A DNA stretch of 14,232 nt from Myxococcales bacterium (GCA_007131745.1 SLPX01000220.1:1-14232); one strand, 5' to 3'. Shown: positions 1-7,670, numbered from the stretch's first letter. The notes: a model not told the origin generated them from the sequence alone. A program made the numbers and translations.

Positions 1-350
1 AAGCTCGACTTCGAACGCCGGCTAACTTCGGCCCTGCTGCGACTTTTATGGTTCGGCAAATAGGTCCGAGTCGCTTCATCCTTCACCCTTTCCTGCCAAC
101 CCCTTCAGCCGGAAGCGCAACTCAGATGTCGGCTTATTGTCCATCTGCCTTTTTTTGCACCTCGCTCTATCAACAGCGTCCGGGATCGAGCGAGCCGAAG
201 GTTGCCGGATCCGGTTCCGGTGGATGGATACCCGTTGGAGATTCTTCTCTGGACAAGCAAGGAGCGTTCATTTACTTTCATTCTTCTGAAAGCATGAGCG
301 GTGTGCTCGACCGTGTTTTAATAATCGCATCTGTGAGAAGCGGGGAAAAT
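1..350. other. Region upstream of the C45 gene, no supported gene
   Basis: The C45 reading frame stays open to the left edge. The conceptual residues before position 351 are low in family character and precede the obvious signal peptide, so I treat them as non-coding. Another frame is open from base 1 to a TAG at 61-63 and could be the last 20 codons of an upstream gene on the + strand, but this is too short to judge. An AT-rich TAATAAT (319-325) could be a -10 element for the downstream gene. I find no convincing -35 at the right distance. No RNA gene or repeat is apparent. Confidence 0.45.
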
Positions 351-1661
351 ATGACCCAAACGAATATAAAAGAAGTTGTTGATGTGAATAGGATCATTAA
401 AGCATGCACCCCGGACAAGAGAGCATTTCGACTGATTTATCCGGTTTTGTTTGTCTGTTTGTGCCTTGCATACTCTGCTTGCAGAAAGGCTGAATCAAGG
501 ACTCCGGTCGCTGTTGTGGAAAGGCTCGAAGAGAAGAAGATTGTCGACAAGGAGGAAACGGGGGATACGATTCCGCCCCTTCTTGAAAGAGACGGAGTGA
601 GGATCTTGGTGCTGGAGGGGGATCCTGAAAGACGCGGGAGGATGCACGGTACGCTTTTAAGAGATGATATTCGCATGATCGTGCAAAAGTATGTTCATGG
701 TTTTGTTTATCCCGAAATGGGGGGTCGGGCGATAATGAGGGTTATAGCGGCGAGCACGGAGGAACATATAGATGAGGAAACAAAGGTGGAGATGAAAGCC
801 CTGGCCGAGGCGGCGGGTGTGCCTTATGAAGACATACTTGTTTTGAACGCGCACTTGGATTCCTATTCCTCCACTTCTTCCACCGTGGGGCTGACCGCTG
901 AAGCTACATCTGCAAAGCCGCTGCTTGGAAGGAATATCGACTGGACGGCGCCGCCCGACATGGAGGGGCTCGCTGTCATGATGGTCGTCAGACAGAAGGG
1001 AAAACATGCTTTTGCAAACTACACGTATCCCGGGTTTCTTGGAGTGCTCACCGGTTTGAACTCGGCCGGCGTTGCAGTGTCGATGAATGCAGCGGACACG
1101 AAGGATGCAGCGCGGCTTTGCACACCTACTCCTCTTTTGGTGAGGTACGCTCTGGAAGAAAACTCCTCGGCGGAGGATTTTTTGAAGTATCTGGAGAACA
1201 GAAAGCGATGCAGTGGTTTTATAATCACTGCTGTTGATTCCAGCAATCGTGCCCGTGTGCTGGAGTACACGACTTCGATGACTTCTTACAGGGAGCCTGA
1301 GCACGAGGTGCTGGCTTCGACAAACCATTTCTTAACGGAAGATATGCGGAAGTTCCAGGCCGGATCCGTCAAAGAATCCGGTAAGAGGTTGGGTGTTTTG
1401 CGGGACAATTGTACATACATCAAGGGGACTCCTCTTGGCCTGGGTGATTTGAAGGGAGCTTTGAATGTTGAGCCTGTCTATAACCGGAGTACGCTCATGT
1501 CTGTGATCGTGTCTCCCGCGGAAAATTTTTTCGAGGTATGGCAGGCGGGTGATGAAAAAGGCGCGTTCAGTCGAGTCAGCGTGAAAAAGCTGATGTCGGG
1601 TTCGCTTTCAATTTGTGATTCATTGCCGTTGGATGAAACTAATCTAAAGGATCCCGACTGA
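351..1661 (+). CDS. Predicted lipoprotein, C45-family Ntn hydrolase/acyltransferase-like
   Basis: This 436-residue protein resembles the C45 (acyl-CoA:6-APA acyltransferase-like) Ntn hydrolases, which cleave or transfer acyl groups on amides after self-processing. Seen: a basic N-terminus and hydrophobic stretch (about 28-43) ending in AYSAC, a plausible lipobox with C44. Then come 'RGRMHGTLL', 'AEAAGVPYEDILVLNA', GRNIDW (193-198), 'GLNSAGVAVSMNA' and 'STNHF', in the family order. The invariant Cys expected about 20 residues before the GRN motif is absent; the stretch there is YSSTSST (172-178), so Thr175 or a neighbouring Ser would have to serve. ATG 351 was chosen because GGGGA lies just upstream and the signal peptide follows; GTG 384 would give a shorter n-region. 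It probably sits in the periplasm or on a membrane. It converges on the minus-strand operon with a 19-base gap. Family fairly sure; substrate unknown. Confidence 0.75.
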   Translation: MTQTNIKEVVDVNRIIKACTPDKRAFRLIYPVLFVCLCLAYSACRKAESRTPVAVVERLEEKKIVDKEETGDTIPPLLERDGVRILVLEGDPERRGRMHGTLLRDDIRMIVQKYVHGFVYPEMGGRAIMRVIAASTEEHIDEETKVEMKALAEAAGVPYEDILVLNAHLDSYSSTSSTVGLTAEATSAKPLLGRNIDWTAPPDMEGLAVMMVVRQKGKHAFANYTYPGFLGVLTGLNSAGVAVSMNAADTKDAARLCTPTPLLVRYALEENSSAEDFLKYLENRKRCSGFIITAVDSSNRARVLEYTTSMTSYREPEHEVLASTNHFLTEDMRKFQAGSVKESGKRLGVLRDNCTYIKGTPLGLGDLKGALNVEPVYNRSTLMSVIVSPAENFFEVWQAGDEKGAFSRVSVKKLMSGSLSICDSLPLDETNLKDPD

Positions 1662-1680
1662 TCGCTGTTTCACACATCCT

Positions 1681-2691
1681 TCATGGATTGGGTTTCGGAC
1701 CATGTCGTGGATAACCGAAGGTCTCCAGGATGTTTTTGGATGAAAACAACAGCTTTTTGTCTGCTTCAGCGGCACGTCGGTTCATGGTATCCCGGTCGGG
1801 GAAATGGTTTCCGAATCCGAAGATGTGATTGCCTGAGCGGATTCCTCTCATAAGCCAGATTCCGGTGAAGTTTTCTGAATAACGTACAACGGTTGTAGTG
1901 TAATGAGGCGCGTCCATGGCCAGGTTTACGGCGATGATCCCGCCTGGGTTGGCTATTGAAGCAAGGTTGCGGACGAAACCTTTTGACAGGAGATGTGCGG
2001 GGATGTCTTTGTCGTCGTAGCAGTCGACCAGGATGAGATCGTAGCCTGAAAAACCGGAAGCAGCTTTGATGTTCTTACTGCTGCGCTTCTTCACGAATTC
2101 AGCTGCATCCAGGATGTGCAGACGGGTGTTTTTTGCGGCTTTATAACCCATGTACTTTTGTGCTGCTTTGACGACGGCGGGATCGATTTCCACGACATCA
2201 ATGGCCGTGTCCGGATAAACGGCTGCAAAGAGGCGGGGAAGCGACCCCCCTCCCAGTCCCAGGATAAGCACCCTGGAGAGGTTGTCCACGGCAAGAGATG
2301 TTACGAACATCATCTTGATATATTCGAAACGGAAATCCAGTTTTCGCGCGAGGCTTACGCAGGATTGCAGGTTTTCGTAATCATTGAATGCAAGACAACG
2401 GTACCCGCCCTGGTCGAAAACGATGATTTCGCCGAACATGGAAGCTTTGCGGGCCACTTCCACTACATGATCGTTTTCTACCCAATTTTCAGTTTCCGGA
2501 GCTGTTTCTTCGGATGAATGGATGCTCTTTGTGCTTGGCCGTGTTGTCTGCGAAAAGGCAGGAACCGCTATATCTCCGGCTGTACGTGCATCTTTTGCCG
2601 GAGGGGTGCAACATAGTCCTTGTGCAAACAGGAATAGCAGGGTCGCAGCGACGGCCGGCGGCCATCTATCTGTTTTCCGCAGGAATCTCAT
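1681..2691 (-). CDS. Spermidine synthase-like (SAM-fold) protein with N-terminal export signal
   Basis: This 336-residue protein has the spermidine-synthase/Rossmann methyltransferase fold. A short beta-hairpin-like N-domain (about 76-135) is followed by the nucleotide motif GLGGGSLP (145-152), the ribose-binding acid in VEID (E168 in 167-170), DAAEF (195-199), and DCYDD (223-227), which corresponds to the catalytic D-x-x-D of aminopropyltransferases. These match the uncharacterised SpeE-like branch better than true polyamine enzymes. Odd: the first 30 residues are basic and then hydrophobic, ending in GLCC, like a signal or lipoprotein peptide with a poor lipobox, and a Ser/Thr/Pro-rich linker follows (about 30-70). 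SAM-type cofactors are cytosolic, so a secreted enzyme would be unusual; the segment may be only an anchor. The ATG overlaps the TGA of the upstream gene (ATGA), which supports this start and translational coupling. Last gene of the operon. Confidence 0.78.
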   Translation of the reverse strand: MRFLRKTDRWPPAVAATLLFLFAQGLCCTPPAKDARTAGDIAVPAFSQTTRPSTKSIHSSEETAPETENWVENDHVVEVARKASMFGEIIVFDQGGYRCLAFNDYENLQSCVSLARKLDFRFEYIKMMFVTSLAVDNLSRVLILGLGGGSLPRLFAAVYPDTAIDVVEIDPAVVKAAQKYMGYKAAKNTRLHILDAAEFVKKRSSKNIKAASGFSGYDLILVDCYDDKDIPAHLLSKGFVRNLASIANPGGIIAVNLAMDAPHYTTTVVRYSENFTGIWLMRGIRSGNHIFGFGNHFPDRDTMNRRAAEADKKLLFSSKNILETFGYPRHGPKPNP

Positions 2692-3893
2692 TCCGAAATC
2701 ACGGGTGATTCAGGGCCGAAAAAACGGCTTTTTCCGGATTTCTTCTTTCTTGCCGATTTGTCGGCGTGCTGTTGTGCTTCTTTATGGGTCGAAACCTTGG
2801 TTTTATTTTTGGGTGTTCTTGCTTTGCCTCGTGATTGCATGAGTCTCACACGAACTTTTTTAAGCTGTCTTTCTTTGTACAGTTCATGATTGCAATCCCC
2901 TAGTTCATTGGCTTTAGCAGTAGCCCAGTCTGCAATCTGAAATTCCGCAAGAACAAACGTCATGGGTACGAGGCCTTGCCATTCCATGAAGGGGACCCTG
3001 TTCATGAAAGGTTCCACCCGGATTGGAAGATCGGTGACAAAATTTATGATTCTGTAATCAGGACTCGAAAACTCATTCGATGGTCCTGATTTCAGTTCAA
3101 GCATTTCGTCCTCAGGTATTCCGGATGAATCGCCGGCTTTCATTTCCGCGACATCTTCTCCGATAAAACTTTCTATATCATGCGTATGCAGGAGACTGTT
3201 TGCACTTTCACCCGGGATGATGTAATTGAATGGAATCAGTCTATGCAAGAGTTCCCACAACAAGGGAACTAGATGTTTTCTTTCCCTGACCACGATCCTG
3301 AATCTGAGGCGGTCGTATACCCTGGTTGCGATGGTGTCGTTTTTCGAAAGGAGTTTCGTGATGAGGCTGTCGCGGGATTTGCGGCTCCATGAGAACTCTA
3401 TCACCGGGACATCCGCTGCGCGGATTTCTTCCACCACTTGAACCACCTTGGCTTCGACCAGGCTTGAGAGCTCATCCCGGGAAACAGGCAGGCGGTAGTC
3501 TACTTCGTGTCCGTCCAGATGGTGAAGTATCAGCATTACCTTCAGTATGGTGCACGCAGCGAGTTGACTCCTCCCCTTTTCCGAAGCGACGAGTAAAAGA
3601 TCCTTGGCTGGAATTTCTTCCCCGATATCATGGGGTATTTTCAAAAGAAATGTCCGGTGCAGGTACTCGACCGATTCCTCTCTGAGGCGTTCGAGGTATT
3701 CCATGTCCGTCGGGACTTCAACATGAAATTCATTCAGCCGCAAAAACCTCGCCACCTCTCTTTCATTTGTGAAGTGGAGACGGTGCCAGTCGATTACGGA
3801 TTCTCCCTTTAGTACGCTTTTAATGGCGTTTACATCAAAAGATGAGAGCTGCAGACGGCGTTTTGGGAACTTTGTTTTCCGTTTTTTCATCAT
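2688..3893 (-). CDS. TIGR04552-like conserved protein, possible RelA/SpoT-type nucleotidyltransferase fold
   Basis: This 401-residue protein resembles the TIGR04552 family, which I recall as uncharacterised and from Myxococcota and relatives. No signal peptide or membrane segment is visible; the C-terminus (about 343-391) is very Lys/Arg-rich. Residues 168-200 (SRKSRDSLITK, then VYDRLRFRI), 221-235 (PFNYIIPGESANSLL), and 316-342 (AEFQIAD, then NHELYKERQ) follow the order and spacing style of the RelA/SpoT synthetase domain: R-x-KS-x-x-S-x-x-K, D-x-x-x-x-R-I, the P-x-x-x-G-Y-x-S-L-H loop, E-x-Q-I, and H-x-x-YK. The G-loop Tyr that stacks on guanine is not seen (SANSLL instead), so GTP binding as in classical enzymes is doubtful. 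The start is the first of two ATGs. It overlaps the kinase TGA as ATGA, so the open frame reaching upstream to 4133 is not real. Family moderately sure; RelA-like activity is my inference. Confidence 0.75.
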   Translation of the reverse strand: MMKKRKTKFPKRRLQLSSFDVNAIKSVLKGESVIDWHRLHFTNEREVARFLRLNEFHVEVPTDMEYLERLREESVEYLHRTFLLKIPHDIGEEIPAKDLLLVASEKGRSQLAACTILKVMLILHHLDGHEVDYRLPVSRDELSSLVEAKVVQVVEEIRAADVPVIEFSWSRKSRDSLITKLLSKNDTIATRVYDRLRFRIVVRERKHLVPLLWELLHRLIPFNYIIPGESANSLLHTHDIESFIGEDVAEMKAGDSSGIPEDEMLELKSGPSNEFSSPDYRIINFVTDLPIRVEPFMNRVPFMEWQGLVPMTFVLAEFQIADWATAKANELGDCNHELYKERQLKKVRVRLMQSRGKARTPKNKTKVSTHKEAQQHADKSARKKKSGKSRFFGPESPVISE

Positions 3894-6721
3894 TCGAGTC
3901 GACGGACCAGGCGACTTACCTTGCATGCGTGCACCTGGACTCCGAATGTGTGTTTTTTTCCGTCCGGGGTGACAAACGTGATCTTGTGATTTCCCGGTTT
4001 GAGTTGCAGAGCCCTTGCGCCGGAAATGGGTGTTGTCCTGCCGGTGTCCCGGCCGGCGACGAACACCCTCGCACGCGGCTGGGAGTTGACCCAAAGACAG
4101 CCGTTGGTTTTGCTTGGACATCGAGCGTCGCAATCATCCTTGACCGGAGCCGGTTTTCTGGGAGGCGGTGCATCAACAATTACTTTCGGCGCCCTTTCAG
4201 CCGGTTTGCTTCCGGGTTTTCTCTTTTTCGGCTTTGTAGGCTGAGCAGGTTTTTTCCTGGTCGGTTTGGGATCGCTTTCGACTGATTCTTCCTCTTCCAC
4301 CGGTTCTTCTTCTGTTTCTTCGGCGACTTCGGGTTCTTCCTCTGCTTCAGGTTCGGAAACCAATACAGCGCTCAGCGCTTTGCCGATATCCCCCTTGCTG
4401 AAAGAAAGCTTCCAGTTTCGTTCCTGGTAACCGTCTTTTTTCACCACAAGACGGATGGGTGTTTCAATCGGCATGTCAGTAAGCCGACAGAACGTTTTGC
4501 ATGCTTTTTCGCCGTCCAAGTACACATCGGCTCCTTCCGGTTCACTATCCACGTGCAACATTGGACTATCCGCTTTTATAAGATCGACTTTCAAAGGTAT
4601 TTCCTGGTCTGCCGTTTCGGGAAGCGTTTTTTCAAAACTCTGGTACCCAAACGCCATGACCTCCAGTTTTATTTCCTTACCGGTGGGTAGGGGTATCGGA
4701 TCTCTAATCCCTTCACCTTTAAATTTCTCGCCGTTTATCCGTACGATTGCGTCGACTTTTGAAGGTGTAACGCGGAGGGCCAGCCTGGACGGCTGGATTT
4801 CCTTCACGAGGTTCACGGATTCTACGGTGACATCTCCTCCTTCTACGGTGATTTGGAATTCCTGTGTTTCGAATCCTTCGGCCTGGACCTTAATCACATG
4901 AGAACCCTGGGTGACGTTTTTAAAAACGGCCATGCCGGTCTTGGTCACATTCAGGGATTTGCCGTTGTTAAGCTGAACTTCCGCTCCGGTATTCGGCTGC
5001 ACCCCAATTACGATTGCTCCTTTCGGAGGGGCCGGGGTCGGTTTTCCGGGCCCGAGAAACTTCATTGCAAAAGCTCCCAGAGCAAAAAAAACGGCGGCAA
5101 CCGGCAGGGCTATGGCCAGGTCGCGTAGAAACCCTCTTTTTTTGCGGAATACAGGTCCACTTACAAATGCAGTGGGATCGGAAGCTCCTTGCAATCCCGG
5201 GTGTGTCGACCCGGGTCCTTCGGTAGCCGGTTGAGGAGATGCAGTTAAAACCGGGGTTGGTGTCTGCACTCCGGGAGTCTCAACATGAGCCTGTCCTTGG
5301 GCGACAATCTCGGGACCTGCAGCGCCGGCCGGTGATTGATCCTCCTTGGATGCTGCAATTTTGTCTAAAACGGCCTGCATGTCGGGACGGTCAGGGTCGT
5401 CTTCGTCGAGCATTTGGGTCGCCTGGGCGTGGATTTGCAGCGGGTTTTCTTCTTCCTCCAACATGACCGTGGCTTGTTCGTCAAGCGGGTCATCTTCTTC
5501 GGACGCGCTTTCTTTTGCGGTCGGAGCGGTTGCAGCGACCGGAGTTTGAGGTTCATCGTAAACCGGGGTCAAAGGCGCCATTCGACCTTCGTCGTCTATA
5601 ATGGTTTCGCCGTCATCATCTGCCTCCACCGACTTAGCCGGAGCCGCAAATGGTGGGGGCACCGGGGGAGGGGGCGGTGAAGCAGCCTTGTGTTGCCGGG
5701 TGGGTTGTCTGCGTTTTGGTGAGGACGCATGGGGAGCGTTTGGGCTATCGTCACCCTTGAACCATCTCTCCAACGAGATGCGTTCTCTGCGGATCTCCGA
5801 TGCAAAAGATTTCGACATCCACTGCGACATCAGCTTGGCTGTATACACAGGGCGCTGGGTCATCATGAATCCCTGAAGCGCCTGGTGTAGCTCTCCCGCC
5901 CACTGGTAGCGATCATCAGGATCCAGTTGGAGAGCTTTCAGTATGATTTCTTCGAGTTTTCGGGGTATTTGCGGATTGATTTTCGACGGCCTGGGGACTT
6001 CTCCGTTACGCACTTTCTCCAGCACCACGAAATCCGTTTCTCCGTCGAATAGCCTTCGGCCCGTAGTAGTCTCGAACAGGAGGATCCCGAGCGAAAAAAT
6101 GTCGGAACGTCTGTCGAGCGGAAGTCCCCGTACCTGTTCAGGGGACATGTAGCCGAATTTTCCTTTCAAAACGCCGGCCGCTGTCTTGGCGGAACGATCC
6201 CTCGCTTTCGCGATTCCGAAATCTATGAGTTTTACCTCGCCTTCATAGGAGACAAGAATGTTTTGCGGTGTCACATCCCGATGGATGATGTTCATGGAAC
6301 GACCACGGGGGTCCCGTTTCTTGTGTGCGTAATCCAGTGCTTCGCAGGCTTTTCCCAAAACATAGCATGCTTGTGAGAAAGGCATGTTTTGATTAAGTTT
6401 TTTATAGCGGTTCAGTATCTGGAGGAGATCCTTGCCCCAGATATATTCCATGGCTATGAAGTGGTGACGGTTGATTTTTCCCAGCTCGTAGATCTGGCAG
6501 ATGTTTGCATGATTCAACTGGCCGGCGATCTTTGCTTCGTCAATGAACATCCTGATGAATTCGCCGTCATCCGTCAGTGAAGGCAGGATTCTTTTTACAG
6601 CCAGTATCTTTTGAAACCCTTCAACGCCGGAATATTTGGCCTTGAACACTTCGGCCATTCCGCCGACCGAGATGCGTTCCAAGAGCACGTATTTGCCGAA
6701 GGAAACCGGCTGTTGAACCAT
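3890..6721 (-). CDS. Membrane-anchored Ser/Thr protein kinase with C-terminal PEGA-type domains
   Basis: This 943-residue Hanks-type kinase is first in the operon. The kinase domain spans about 10-286: P-loop SVGGMAEV (18-25), Lys43 in AVKR, HRDVTPQN (147-154, catalytic D149), DFG (167-169) and GYMSPEQ (190-196). All catalytic residues are present, so it should be active. A Pro/Ala/acidic linker (about 320-525) carries repeated Thr motifs (DGETIIDD, EQATVML, AQATQML) that may be phospho-acceptors. A transmembrane helix follows at about 532-556. The outer part holds PEGA-like modules near 568-638, 645-713 and 720-788, an acidic then Lys/Pro-rich spacer (791-860), and a fourth module (about 874-943). 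Cys741/745, 864/868/875 and 933 could form disulfides. The topology is cytosolic kinase and extracytoplasmic sensor or wall-binding tail. ATG 6721 was chosen over an in-frame TTG at 6748 because GGAG lies 8 bases before it. Its stop overlaps the next gene by 4 bases. Confidence 0.93.
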   Translation of the reverse strand: MVQQPVSFGKYVLLERISVGGMAEVFKAKYSGVEGFQKILAVKRILPSLTDDGEFIRMFIDEAKIAGQLNHANICQIYELGKINRHHFIAMEYIWGKDLLQILNRYKKLNQNMPFSQACYVLGKACEALDYAHKKRDPRGRSMNIIHRDVTPQNILVSYEGEVKLIDFGIAKARDRSAKTAAGVLKGKFGYMSPEQVRGLPLDRRSDIFSLGILLFETTTGRRLFDGETDFVVLEKVRNGEVPRPSKINPQIPRKLEEIILKALQLDPDDRYQWAGELHQALQGFMMTQRPVYTAKLMSQWMSKSFASEIRRERISLERWFKGDDSPNAPHASSPKRRQPTRQHKAASPPPPPVPPPFAAPAKSVEADDDGETIIDDEGRMAPLTPVYDEPQTPVAATAPTAKESASEEDDPLDEQATVMLEEEENPLQIHAQATQMLDEDDPDRPDMQAVLDKIAASKEDQSPAGAAGPEIVAQGQAHVETPGVQTPTPVLTASPQPATEGPGSTHPGLQGASDPTAFVSGPVFRKKRGFLRDLAIALPVAAVFFALGAFAMKFLGPGKPTPAPPKGAIVIGVQPNTGAEVQLNNGKSLNVTKTGMAVFKNVTQGSHVIKVQAEGFETQEFQITVEGGDVTVESVNLVKEIQPSRLALRVTPSKVDAIVRINGEKFKGEGIRDPIPLPTGKEIKLEVMAFGYQSFEKTLPETADQEIPLKVDLIKADSPMLHVDSEPEGADVYLDGEKACKTFCRLTDMPIETPIRLVVKKDGYQERNWKLSFSKGDIGKALSAVLVSEPEAEEEPEVAEETEEEPVEEEESVESDPKPTRKKPAQPTKPKKRKPGSKPAERAPKVIVDAPPPRKPAPVKDDCDARCPSKTNGCLWVNSQPRARVFVAGRDTGRTTPISGARALQLKPGNHKITFVTPDGKKHTFGVQVHACKVSRLVRRLE

Positions 6722-6729
6722 TTGCGGCA

Positions 6730-6733
6730 CTCC
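6730..6733 (-). promoter_or_regulatory. Ribosome binding site that fixes the kinase start
   Basis: Read on the minus strand, GGAG lies 8 bases before ATG 6721. The longer in-frame option, TTG at 6748, would put this site inside the coding region and has no comparable site of its own. Confidence 0.6.
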
Positions 6734-6788
6734 GATCAGTAGTTGCAAGTTCGGCTACGTTGGGGGGTTGAGACCCTAACCACGCCAA

Positions 6789-6818
6789 ATTTTAATCTTA
6801 ATTAGACCTCGGTGTCAA
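6789..6818 (-). promoter_or_regulatory. Sigma-70-type promoter for the kinase operon
   Basis: On the minus strand a perfect -35 TTGACA (6818-6813) is followed by an 18-base spacer and the -10 TAAAAT (6794-6789), 5 of 6 to consensus. Transcription would start near 6782, giving a leader of about 60 bases before the kinase ATG. The leader contains a short GGGT/ACCC dyad (6765-6776), too weak to call an attenuator. The rest of the 6722-6969 gap is AT-rich and shows no other gene. Confidence 0.6.
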
Positions 6819-6969
6819 CCGATGGCAGCAAAAAATGGTCATATTGGATATGTTTTCGCTGTTTTCAAGAAAAATAATTTAAAAAGAGCAAGCATGGGGT
6901 TTGGAGACCCGGGTTTTGCGGCCACGATCTAATGATCACTGGTTTGTGTTCTTGGTCATCCATGGGTTG

Positions 6970-7305
6970 CTACTCAGCGAATGTTATAAGGAGAATTTTT
7001 GTCGGCACCACTGCCAGCATGGAATGCGATTTCCCCTCTGGAATCAGGAAAGCATCTTCTTTTTCAAGGATGTGTACCCCGGATGACATTTCTATTTTCA
7101 AGTTGCCTTCAAGCACCAGGAGAAGAGCATCCTGCTTGAAAACATGTTTGGCAATGCCCAGTCCCGTATCCAACGCCATTATATCTATTGCTCCAGAGGC
7201 TACCTCCAGAAGAGCTCGAGAGACCACCGATTGTTTTTGGTAGTTCAGCTCTTTGCGTATGTTTACAACTTTTTCAGGCTTCAGAGTTCCGTTTGCAAGT
7301 TTCAT
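6970..7305 (-). CDS. Small single-domain cupin protein
   Basis: This 111-residue protein has the two cupin motifs of a small beta-barrel. Motif 1 is around GIAKHVFKQDALLLVLEG (50-67) and motif 2 is around DAFLIPEGKSH (84-94). Of the usual metal ligands only His54 and His94 are clear: the second His of H-x-H is Phe56, and the expected Glu near residue 60 is Ala. Metal binding is therefore probably weak or absent, and a small-molecule sensing or structural role is as likely as catalysis. There is no signal peptide. ATG 7305 is preceded by AGGGA at short spacing. The gene lies downstream of nothing obvious on its strand, is divergent from the acyl-CoA dehydrogenase, and is separated from the kinase operon by 248 bases with its own promoter. 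Its ligand cannot be told from sequence. Confidence 0.72.
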   Translation of the reverse strand: MKLANGTLKPEKVVNIRKELNYQKQSVVSRALLEVASGAIDIMALDTGLGIAKHVFKQDALLLVLEGNLKIEMSSGVHILEKEDAFLIPEGKSHSMLAVVPTKILLITFAE

Positions 7306-7500
7306 TTCCCTATCTCTTCTCGTCTTTTTCGCCTCCGATCATTGCGTGTTTCGCGCTGACCTTTTCGAGTGGTAAGTCAGAGAAATCTGAGTTTCGGATC
7401 CTGTCTCCGATTCGGGTGTTGTTTTTCTCCTCCTCTTCACTTTTGTATCAACCTTTGACATCAGACTTTATTCTGTTTCCTGAAAATTCCATCGCGCCGC

Positions 7501-7539
7501 GGTGCGTAATGGTGGTGACTGCGAAAAAACAAACGCACC
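7501..7539. promoter_or_regulatory. Inverted repeat, candidate upstream activator site
   Basis: GGTGCGT (7501-7507) and its exact reverse complement ACGCACC (7533-7539) flank 25 bases. The left arm also belongs to a compact near-palindrome CGCGCCGCGGTGCG (7493-7506, 6 of 7 pairs). The centre lies about 150 bases upstream of the sigma-54 -24 element, a usual position for enhancer-binding-protein sites. A 7-base repeat can arise by chance. Confidence 0.3.
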
Positions 7540-7670
7540 TATTATGCACTGTATCTTGGTTTTAAGGGCTCGGCGGTTAAACGGTTCTTATCTTCCATGA
7601 AGGGCGTACCTGTGGGTTTTTCCATCCTCCAATGAGCGAGCGAACTTGATCTCTTGTGCTCGGAAAGTTG

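Noticed and set aside
48..350. N-terminal extension of the C45 reading frame
   Set aside because: It precedes a clear lipoprotein signal, has no family character, and ATG 351 has a better ribosome site.
657..1328. 223-codon minus-strand open frame opposite the C45 gene
   Set aside because: It shows no domain, and the + strand frame carries ordered C45 motifs.
1655..1700. Bidirectional terminator between the converging genes
   Set aside because: Only a 4-base ATCC/GGAT stem without a U-tract is visible in or near the 19-base gap.
3894..4133. N-terminal extension of the TIGR04552-like protein
   Set aside because: It would overlap the 3' end of the kinase by some 240 bases; the ATGA junction at 3890-3893 is the natural start.
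6722..6748. TTG start for the kinase
   Set aside because: ATG 6721 has a well-spaced GGAG and the kinase domain begins soon after it.
6880..6969. Intrinsic terminator after the cupin gene
   Set aside because: A T-run follows on the minus strand, but only a weak 4-base GGGT/ACCC stem lies before it and the spacing is poor.
7455..7460. TTGACA as a plus-strand -35 element
   Set aside because: At 16-18 bases downstream the sequence is TCCTGA-like, with no acceptable -10.
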